Shown here: positions 15,884-22,520 of the stretch, one piece after another
Layout: each line of letters begins with the position of its first letter
Position numbering within the stretch: position 1 is the stretch's first letter
DNA from: Unio delphinus
Lineage: Eukaryota; Mollusca; Bivalvia; Unionida; Unionidae
NCBI GenBank assembly: GCA_029339505.1
Contig: JAQISU010000132.1
Coordinates: forward strand, 6,628,501 to 6,692,500
DNA length: 64,000 bases
Reading direction: 5' to 3'
Made by a program: the position numbers and the translations under genes
The notes under the pieces: model-generated
Seen by the model: the letters and a program-made list of their open reading frames with translations, nothing else
Told to the model about the DNA's origin: nothing
Databases searched by the model: none

Positions 15884-17876
15884 GTACTTCAAACGATTTG
15901 GACACCCCACGCATGAAATGACTCGTGTTGCGATTAATGGACCATTGCCTGATTTTGATTTAACCGGATTCGCTCGTGTGATATCATTTGAATTAGCGTC
16001 AGGATTACATCCGTGTAGTTATGTTTGGCTCGGTAGACACCTATCTGAAAAACACTGGATGCCAATAGTGCTATTGAGATATATGATTGATTGTGGTATG
16101 CTAATATCGTTGATTGTTTCCGAGGCTATTATATGCTATCGAGCTCAGAAAGAAGTTTGGCTACCACAACCCGATCTAGATAGAATAATCAACGAACTAC
16201 GAAAACAGTTTCCAGATTTCAGTGAAGAAGAAATCATAAATTGGTCTAAGAAGTTATTTGAAATTGAAAAAGAACAAGCAAAAGATCTCGGAAGAAGAAT
16301 AATCGGTAAATTTACCCAGGGTGGACGATACGACAACGCAAAATACTCTTCGCGGTTGATCATAGATGTCGCTGAATACGATTTCATTGTAGCGGATTTA
16401 ATGAAACAGGGAAAACTTGTATCCCGTAAGGATGCTTTTCTATCCAATGGTGAGAAATTAGGTACGGTTGTTACCTACTGTGATGGATATAATTCCCAGT
16501 ACACACATTTGAGAAGTTCAATGTTAGCCTATGCTTCTATTAATCTATTTTCGATGATAAATAGATTTCCTAATACCGCGGTTAGAGTGGCCACCGATTC
16601 GATGTATATACACAATAAGTACAAATCAGCTGTAGCGGCATTCACAGATCCCGAAGAAAATTGGGGGCGTTGGCGATTTAAAAAAGAGATGCTACATGAG
16701 TATTGTGAATCCGCAGACGTTGCCATGGATGATAAATATCTTTGTTGTAACCGTATTGAAATTCAATCAGAACTTTCTAATGCACCACCGGTATCTGATC
16801 CAGTATGTAGATATAAGACAGTTTATTTAAACGGTTGTGGTGGGTCAGGAAAGACAACTCGTGCAATTGAATTATTTCGTCGTGGAAACGCTAGCGTTTC
16901 TAACATGATTGTGCTAACACCGACTCACAGACTCGCCAGAGAGATGATACAACGAGGGGTAAATGCTTGCACTTACCATAGTTTCTTTCGATGGAAGGGT
17001 GACAAATGGACTCCTGAGCGTATGGGTGATAAATTCATTCCTGAAATCTTAATTTGGGATGAAATATGCACAGTGTCGTTAGATGTATTAAAAACATTTC
17101 TTGAGTGGTTGTTAAACAAAAACACAAAAGTCGTCATGTGCGGTGATCACGGCCAACCACCACCATTTGTCGGTGCATCTCCACATGAATGGCTAAAGGG
17201 TTTTGTAGACTACTATGAAGAAATCACCACTGATTATAGATCACTTGATGAACGATTACGAGAATTTAAGAAACTAATTAGATTACAACCGGATAGAATC
17301 CAATGCGAAATAGCGCGTGAAGTGATTTCAGAAACTCCAATGAATGATTTCTGGGAAACATGGAGACCAAACGATTTGATCATTGCAAGTAGAAAAATAG
17401 TCAGGGGTACACTTCAGATGAAGTTATTTGAATTGCATAAAGAAAAATTTGCAACGCTTCCAGTACCCCTTTGTTATAGGCCATCGGATACACGAAAACA
17501 GAATATTGAAGTTGATATTCCAGGACAGAGTGAAAAACAAATTCTCGTATTAAATGATATTGTGCTGGTTGATATCAATGTCGTTGAAGATGCATTGCGT
17601 GCTAATAAATCCCCGTGGACGCTAGGATACGCAGCAACAATACACTCTTCACAGGGATTGACTATATCGAATACAATTGTTTGGATGGTGGATAATCACA
17701 TCGAATGGTCGAATTTAGTCTATCTCGCAGTATCCAGAGTACGAAAAATAAATCAACTTCGAAGAGTTGTTTTCGATGATAATGACACAACAATGGATGA
17801 TATTGATGTTAAAATTATTGATAAAAAACTCTCCGGTTACAAACAACAGGACAAAAAAAAAACAACGAGAATTTGA
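15861..17876 (+). CDS. PolB palm-like segment fused to SF1 (Pif1/RecD-type) helicase
   Basis: 652 residues from ATG 15918, with the frame already open and family-like upstream to about 15861. Residues 190-235 resemble the end of a PolB palm domain, with RVATDSMYI (223-231) at the place of motif C (normally DTD). Residues 300-620 are a superfamily 1 helicase: GCGGSGKT (306-313, Walker A), ILIWDE (377-382, Walker B), GDHGQPPP (409-416), DYRS (439-442), HSSQG (576-580) and AVSRVR (604-609). A polymerase-helicase fusion would supply replication. The frame exits at an A10 run (17853-17862) and stops at 17876, where the HNH frame begins. Two frame changes therefore separate it from its neighbours. 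Confidence 0.8.
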   Translation, partial: LGYGECAEYFKRFGHPTHEMTRVAINGPLPDFDLTGFARVISFELASGLHPCSYVWLGRHLSEKHWMPIVLLRYMIDCGMLISLIVSEAIICYRAQKEVWLPQPDLDRIINELRKQFPDFSEEEIINWSKKLFEIEKEQAKDLGRRIIGKFTQGGRYDNAKYSSRLIIDVAEYDFIVADLMKQGKLVSRKDAFLSNGEKLGTVVTYCDGYNSQYTHLRSSMLAYASINLFSMINRFPNTAVRVATDSMYIHNKYKSAVAAFTDPEENWGRWRFKKEMLHEYCESADVAMDDKYLCCNRIEIQSELSNAPPVSDPVCRYKTVYLNGCGGSGKTTRAIELFRRGNASVSNMIVLTPTHRLAREMIQRGVNACTYHSFFRWKGDKWTPERMGDKFIPEILIWDEICTVSLDVLKTFLEWLLNKNTKVVMCGDHGQPPPFVGASPHEWLKGFVDYYEEITTDYRSLDERLREFKKLIRLQPDRIQCEIAREVISETPMNDFWETWRPNDLIIASRKIVRGTLQMKLFELHKEKFATLPVPLCYRPSDTRKQNIEVDIPGQSEKQILVLNDIVLVDINVVEDALRANKSPWTLGYAATIHSSQGLTISNTIVWMVDNHIEWSNLVYLAVSRVRKINQLRRVVFDDNDTTMDDIDVKIIDKKLSGYKQQDKKKTTRI

Positions 17877-18078
17877 TACTGATGCTAAATTAATAATCAC
17901 TTTGAAGAAACAACAGAATAATCACTGCGCGAGTTGCAATTGTATAATGCGTTGGCAGTATTCGGATAAGGATCCTCGCCAATTCACCGTAGACAGAAAA
18001 AATAACAATCTCGGTCATGTCAGAAATAATGTGATGTTGACTTGTCTTGAGTGCAATAGACGCAAGGGTGCTAGTTAA
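17854..18078 (+). pseudogene. HNH endonuclease domain, C-terminal piece of the replication protein
   Basis: Frame +1 relative to the helicase frame, taking over within the A10 run. It carries CASCNCIM, then FTVDRKNNNLGHVRNN and CLECNRRKG: paired CxxC zinc ligands flanking a D-R-x-x-N-x-x-x-G-H core, an HNH/endonuclease VII-like fold. By recall, the polymerase-helicase family in fungi ends with the same domain, so this is probably the C-terminus of one long polypeptide rather than a separate gene. An ATG at 17767 in this frame is only an out-of-frame reading of the helicase. Its stop overlaps tail-to-tail with the integrase stop (18071-18078). Confidence 0.7.
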
Positions 18079-19015
18079 GCCCATGCGGTGGCAATTGAGT
18101 ATCCTCGGGAATCACTTGTAGTTGTTGTCGAGTAAAACCCCGCTGAGGGGCAGTTGAATCCAGTTTATAGACTGGAGGTCTACCAGTTGATCGTGTTATA
18201 CTAGATATCTTATGCGTAGTGACGCTCCAAATAGGATCAGTAGCCCTTTTTCTACCCCCTTCAAGCTCTCCTGGTTCGTATAAGTACCTCACAATGACAC
18301 TACTACCAAGAATTGGTTCTTTGAAATCTTTTTGTGGTTGTACGGGTATTGACTTCTTTTTAATCGCGTTGATAGGTTTCATGTTGATTGTTCTAGTAAT
18401 CTCGTTATTCAGTGCAGTAATCACAGATGGTAATCTTTTAACCCATTCACGGGATCGCTTTTCTTGAATGAATTCTTTTGCGTATTGATATCCAAATAAC
18501 CGCTCAGCAATCGTCCGATTAAATCGTTCTACAATGGCCTGATCGCGATGTAGCGCAGTATGCCCTCGTCGTATGGTGACATTATGATGTTTCATTGTAG
18601 ATAACACTGCACCCTGAAATTCCTTGCCAGGATCAACCTGCAATAGATTTGGCCAGTGCAGAGGACCTCGTCGATAAATCCTTTCAAATGCAGAAGCGAC
18701 TTCAGTGGCTGATTTTGTTTTTAACGGTTCTGCTTCTTTGTATCGACTTGCAATATCAACTACGGTTAAAGCGTATTTGTAACCACGATCATGTGGCAGA
18801 AATAATATATCAGCCTGATGAACTTCATTAGGAGCGGTCACATCAAAATGCGAGAATTGAATTTGTTTAGGTGGTGGTAGATAAATTTGCCATAGTGCCT
18901 GTTTGGATAACCAATTAGCCGCAGTGGTTTTTTTCACTTTTGCAGCACTAGCGAGTTTATGGACTGCTGATTTACCCCTCCAGTATCCTCTTGGGGAATA
19001 ATAAATTGATTCCAT
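18071..19015 (-). CDS. Retrovirus-type DDE integrase
   Basis: The frame opens at 19033; MESIYYSPRGYWRG at 19015 is the likely start (314 residues). The N-terminal part is helical (KLASAAKVKKTTAANWL, HTH-like). The catalytic core has Asp in HQADILFL, Asp in LLQVDPGKEF and Glu in AIVERFNRTIAERLF, with the D-to-E spacing of about 35 expected of rve integrases. The C-terminal ~60 residues (DPIWSVTTHKISSI ... GFTRQQLQVIP) look like the SH3/chromo-like tail of Polinton integrases. It should insert the element with a short target duplication, as seen at both ends. No break was found in this gene. Confidence 0.92.
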   Translation of the reverse strand: MESIYYSPRGYWRGKSAVHKLASAAKVKKTTAANWLSKQALWQIYLPPPKQIQFSHFDVTAPNEVHQADILFLPHDRGYKYALTVVDIASRYKEAEPLKTKSATEVASAFERIYRRGPLHWPNLLQVDPGKEFQGAVLSTMKHHNVTIRRGHTALHRDQAIVERFNRTIAERLFGYQYAKEFIQEKRSREWVKRLPSVITALNNEITRTINMKPINAIKKKSIPVQPQKDFKEPILGSSVIVRYLYEPGELEGGRKRATDPIWSVTTHKISSITRSTGRPPVYKLDSTAPQRGFTRQQLQVIPEDTQLPPHGLN

Positions 19016-19019
19016 ATTA

Positions 19020-19382
19020 TTAATTACCAGCACCTAACATCAATTTACTTTTCATAGCCGATTTTATCAAAAATGAAGACAATTTTTCTTTGAAGGATTT
19101 ATCAGGAATAGCATTTAACGCATGAATTAATTTCACATCCGCGAGATGCCTGTTTTGCAGATTGCTGCTTTTATAAGCAACATCATGAAGGTGACAGGCC
19201 TTATCAATGGCGTTTATTGGTTCTTCACCGGGGTTGGGTTGATTTTGATTATTGAGTCTGATATCAAGTCTGGTTCCCGGTCCACAGTAGCTATATCCTG
19301 GGAGGTGCTTTTCTCCGGGGTACTTTGCCCATGGGGTTCCAGGGAGCTTTGCCAATTTGGCTGCGATATCACCTCCTCGTTT
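19020..19382 (-). CDS. Phospholipase A2-like domain (no ATG of its own)
   Basis: Frame carrying LPGTPWAKYPGEKHLPG, YCGPGTRLDIRL (calcium-loop-like) and DKACHLHDVAY with the His-Asp catalytic pair, the signature of viral VP1u/Polinton-type phospholipase A2 domains used for membrane escape. The frame has no ATG before the domain; its only apparent start is a TTG at 19355. It overlaps the zinc-ribbon frame, which by recall is fused to this domain in related elements. Expression by -1 frameshifting from the zinc-ribbon ATG, at the A-rich heptamer 19379-19385, would join them. The stop lies 5 bp from the integrase ATG. Confidence 0.8.
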   Translation of the reverse strand, partial: KRGGDIAAKLAKLPGTPWAKYPGEKHLPGYSYCGPGTRLDIRLNNQNQPNPGEEPINAIDKACHLHDVAYKSSNLQNRHLADVKLIHALNAIPDKSFKEKLSSFLIKSAMKSKLMLGAGN

Positions 19383-19537
19383 TTTTTTAAATCAGATCTC
19401 ATAGACACAAATCTAAATTTCTTTGTACCACATTGCACGCATTTACCAGAAAGCGCTGATCGGTTATTTTTAGTTGTAACCGTCGTCACATCATTTGTGC
19501 TAGTACGCGTTTTACACTTCACACAATATAGATCCAT
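19214..19537 (-). CDS. Zinc-ribbon protein (DUF5679-like), front part of zinc-ribbon/PLA2 gene
   Basis: Starts at ATG 19537 with CVKC (residues 5-8) and CVQCGTKK (33-40), a compact four-cysteine zinc ribbon with the conserved TTKNNRSAL linker of the DUF5679-like family. After FVSMRSDL the frame reaches A9 (19380-19388), and the following ~55 residues (EEVISQPNWQ...) are low in similarity to anything and overlap the phospholipase frame. The useful product is probably either the ribbon alone or ribbon plus phospholipase after a frame change. It is divergent from the ATPase gene, with starts 17 bp apart. Confidence 0.75.
   Translation of the reverse strand: MDLYCVKCKTRTSTNDVTTVTTKNNRSALSGKCVQCGTKKFRFVSMRSDLKKNEEVISQPNWQSSLEPHGQSTPEKSTSQDIATVDREPDLISDSIIKINPTPVKNQ
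19379..19385 (-). promoter_or_regulatory. Candidate -1 ribosomal frameshift heptamer A AAA AAC
   Basis: On the minus strand the zinc-ribbon frame reads TTA AAA AAA AAC, so A AAA AAC is in the X XXY YYZ register. Slipping back one base continues as CGA GGA GGT, exactly the phospholipase frame. A homopolymer sequencing or mutation event is the alternative. Confidence 0.5.
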
Positions 19538-19554
19538 AATTTATGTATAGAAAT

Positions 19555-20214
19555 ATGGATATAATTGATTTTTCAGCGACTAAAACAAGAGAACCAATTA
19601 AGCATCATGCAGCGCTACCAAACTCTATCCGGATGATTATAATCGGGCCATCTGGATCCGGTAAAACGCAATTGTTACTCAATTTAATAATGAGATGGAT
19701 GAAGTGGGATAAGTTGTATTTAATTGCCCCTAGCGTAGATGATCAACGATGTGATGAAGTGTTAAAGGATTTTAATGAAAACGCTTCAGACATTAAGGGT
19801 GAGAACGCCATTGAATTTATAACCGATATCGATGAAGCACCGAGTATTGATGATATTGATGGAGATATTAACAATTTAGTCGTATACGACGATATAATGT
19901 TGGATAAACAAAAAAATCCTGCTAGGATCTTTTCCCGGGGGCGTCACAAAAACACTGACGTGATATATGTCACTCAACGCTACACTCAGGTTCCAAAAGT
20001 CATCAGAGATAACTGCAATATTCTTTCTGTATTCAACGGCGTTGATACACATACGCTACGAAATATTTGGCAGACATGGTGTTTTGATATGGACTTCAAT
20101 CAATTTCGAGATTTTTTTAGTCATGCTCAGTCAACCCCGTACGGATTCGCAACAATAAATTTGCATGATCCTCGGACACGATATCGTATCGGACTGGATC
20201 AAATATTAGGTTAA
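19555..20214 (+). CDS. FtsK/HerA (A32-like) DNA-packaging ATPase
   Basis: The frame opens at 19543; MDIIDFSATKTREP at 19555 is the better start (about 219 residues). Walker A is GPSGSGKT, Walker B is NLVVYDDIM, and TQRY follows about 25 residues later as the sensor. The remaining region (VIRDNCNILSVFNGVD, PYGFATINLHDPRTRYRIG) is typical of Polinton/adintovirus and poxvirus A32-type genome-packaging ATPases. The length is normal and there are no breaks. It is the outermost gene at the right end, 28 bp from the terminal repeat. Confidence 0.93.
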   Translation: MDIIDFSATKTREPIKHHAALPNSIRMIIIGPSGSGKTQLLLNLIMRWMKWDKLYLIAPSVDDQRCDEVLKDFNENASDIKGENAIEFITDIDEAPSIDDIDGDINNLVVYDDIMLDKQKNPARIFSRGRHKNTDVIYVTQRYTQVPKVIRDNCNILSVFNGVDTHTLRNIWQTWCFDMDFNQFRDFFSHAQSTPYGFATINLHDPRTRYRIGLDQILG

Positions 20215-20242
20215 AATCATTTCTTATTTTTTGTTAAGTTGT

Positions 20243-20470
20243 AGCAGCAGAGAGGGTGGATGACCACATCGTTGCGAGCAAAATTGATTAAAAAATCGTA
20301 AAATCTCCGTTTTTGCAAAAATGGAGACTTTTTTTTTGGTTAAATGAGATTTGTTGGAAACCTGATATTTTGTTCGAAAACGTTATCTATAGGCCATATT
20401 TTGTTCGAAAACGTGATCTGGAAGCCTTATTTTTGCTTGAAACCGTGGTCTGTTCACCCTCTCTGCTGCT
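20243..20470 (-). repeat. Right terminal inverted repeat, 228 bp
   Basis: Inverse complement of 5343-5570 with one difference by eye. It starts and ends with the same inverted 16-mer (AGCAGCAGAGAGGGTG). The TCTAT duplication follows at 20471. Confidence 0.95.
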
Positions 20471-20475
20471 TCTAT
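20471..20475. repeat. Target-site duplication, right (TCTAT)
   Basis: Identical to 5338-5342 on the other side of the element. Confidence 0.7.
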
Positions 20476-20640
20476 TGTTAGTCTCAATGACTAACTCATC
20501 TGTTGAATCTTGCACTCAAGACTGGTTTCAACTGGAATAATCAGGTTAAAGCTTTAGACCTTTAATTATCATGTACATAACATGCACAGCCATGTGGCTC
20601 TTGTTGCAATGGATATCATACTTAAAACAAGCATGGACTG

Positions 20641-20705
20641 TTTATTCAGCTCTGTTAATTAATAACAGAATATAGCAGTGCCTTGTACAGGAGTAAAATC
20701 ACAAA
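20641..20705. repeat. Dispersed ~60-bp repeat, inverted partner in host 3' region
   Basis: ATATAGCAGTGCCTTGTACA and the flanking bases match the inverse complement of 50833-50894 over roughly 60 bp with few differences. Confidence 0.8.
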
Positions 20706-21038
20706 TATAGTAACATGGGTGCTGCAATTTCACAATTTCTGGTAATGTGGAATATCATACACTGATACCAATAATATTCATGAAACCAGAAGTTACTAGT
20801 GTAAAATATGGAGCCAATTTATTAACCATACCTCGTCGTATACTCCAAATCAACATATATGGACAAAGGATGGAAAATTTAAACAAATTGTGCATTTGAC
20901 TTGTACTCTGCATTGACTTGTAGGACAGAAAATACAGTAGTGCCCATTTTGTGAGATTATCTTTGTGAACATGGCTGAATATAAGAAATGTCTCTGATTA
21001 TGAAAGTTAATTATGTGCTGTTTTCTTTTTGAATTTAA

Positions 21039-21255
21039 CCCTTTGAACCCTAATCTCCCCCATCTTTTGGCACCCTAACCTGAGCCTCCCCGGCAAATTT
21101 TGACAATTCTATAGTGAATCTAGAAAATAACATAACACAGGCCGGTATACCAGCCTGTCGGGTTATAACGGTAGTTAGCGAGCCCGGTATACCATCCTTT
21201 AGGGTATATACACCGTTACAATAGGCTGGTAAACCGGCCTGTAGGGTTCAAAGGG
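21039..21255. mobile_element. piggyBac-like MITE with TTAA duplications
   Basis: TTAA at 21035-21038 and 21256-21259 flank a 217-bp element with ends CCCTTTGAACCCTA and TAGGGTTCAAAGGG. The CCCTT/AAGGG ends with TTAA targets are typical of piggyBac-type MITEs. The interior is palindromic, with GGCCGGTATACCAGCC and related stretches. Noncoding. Confidence 0.85.
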
Positions 21256-21454
21256 TTAATGCATCATAATATGGATTCAGCTCATCTGGTCAGATGGTCT
21301 TGTACAAAATGTAGTCTTTAATGCAGATTCGACTATAATGGAATGCTGTGATGATTAAGGTTACTCAAGACTGGAAAGGTAACAGAAAGCTATTATGTTG
21401 TGTAAAGCCTATTTGATTTTTTTACCAACTATCCACAAATTTGTTTGCCTTCAG

Positions 21455-21650
21455 ACTTCACAACAATGGCCGCCTACTGGACATGTATTGGAGATTGAAG
21501 AGTCTGGAGGAGAAGTTTTTCATACCATATGATTTGGAAATCTCAAATCAGGAGCTCAGCTACATTGTCAACAAGGCTGAAATGTGGCGTGGAGAAGAGG
21601 GTGAGAGACGCAAAGTAGCTGTCTATGATTATATCTGGGAAGAGGAGGAT
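21455..21650 (+). CDS. Host gene exon C
   Basis: Acceptor CCTTCAG before 21455 and donor GTAAGT at 21651. The first base completes the codon split across exon B, and then 65 codons run to phase 0. The product is cytosolic-looking and charged: LLDMYWRLKSLEEKFFIPYD, then ELSYIVNKAEMWRGEEGERR and VYDYIWEEED. This follows the last hydrophobic segment of exon B, consistent with a C-terminal cytoplasmic domain. The next exon is 25.7 kb away across the satellite arrays. Confidence 0.8.
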
Positions 21651-22520
21651 GTAAGTTACACTTTATTTCTCCACACTTTGGCAGGGTTCATGCAGATTTA
21701 ACAGAAACAAATTCCATGACTTTTCCAAATCTTTTCCAGGGCAATTTCACAAATCTCAAAGATGACAATATCTTGCATTGTCACAGTTTATTGATTTTAA
21801 TACATGTATTTTTTTAAAAAATGAGCAGTTATTTTTTTTTTATCTCTGTTTAATGAAATTCCTCATCATTGCCAAAACTTTGAAATATTTTTTTTACAAA
21901 TTGCATGAATTTTCAAGACCCTTGAAATTAATTTTTAAATTTCAAAACTTTTCCAGGATTCCAGAGTCCACAGGGTTTGAGATTAGATGCTTGGCTGAAG
22001 TGTAAAATGGTTTTGGATTGATGATGTCTGTTAAATTGTGAATCTGTCTAAATTTAACTTCTTCAGTGTTTTCTGTATCATTATTAAAAAAACAAAATAG
22101 TACTGCAGGTTGCTTCAATGTTGAGTGAAAGAATACAATGTGCCATCCATAAATGGTAAAGAACATGAAAGAACCATAGCGACTGTTCCAAAAGAAGGAT
22201 TAATGGCCCTTAATTGCCATTAGTAATTACATATGGAAAATTGGTAAAAGACCCATACATTTGTCTTGATAAATCTATTTATTTTTCCTGATAGGTGTCA
22301 GTATATTAATAAAATAAAATGTGTGATCTCTGCAGATCTGTCAGTATAAAAATGAAATAAAATGTGTGATCTCTGCAGATCTGTAAGAAAGAATAGAGAG
22401 TAATCCTAATTATTTTTAATTTTCTATGTTCACTGGTTCAGTTATAAATTTTGTAAGCATTGTAATATAATAATAATAACTGAAATGTTAGAAACCTGAT
22501 ATTCCTGGAATTTAACTCAG
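21651..22520. other. Host intron, no gene seen
   Basis: AT-rich. A ~46-bp tandem duplication (ATAAAATGTGTGATCTCTGC twice, about 22312-22384) lies just before the large satellite. No convincing frame or element. Confidence 0.6.

Larger units (their letters stand above)
5343..20470. mobile_element. Polinton/Maverick-like (adintovirus-like) integrated element
   Basis: A 15,128-bp unit with 228-bp inverted terminal repeats and a flanking 5-bp duplication. It encodes the Polinton hallmark set: retrovirus-type DDE integrase, FtsK/HerA-type packaging ATPase, adenain-like cysteine protease, jelly-roll capsid candidates, PolB-like replication protein, and a phospholipase A2-like domain. Gene density is high and introns are absent, unlike the surrounding host DNA. 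The terminal repeats differ at one position by eye, so insertion looks recent. Several genes are broken, so this copy may be non-autonomous unless recoding or assembly error explains the breaks. It lies inside a host intron. Confidence 0.92.
20476..21454. other. Host intron right of the Polinton-like element
   Basis: AT-rich intron with no gene. It contains a ~60-bp sequence (20641-20705) repeated in inverted orientation in the host 3' region (50833-50894), and the piggyBac-like MITE listed next. Confidence 0.6.

Noticed and set aside
17767..17852. Start of the HNH frame at ATG 17767 as an independent gene
   Set aside because: This part is an alternative reading of the helicase C-terminus; the HNH similarity begins only after the A10 run.
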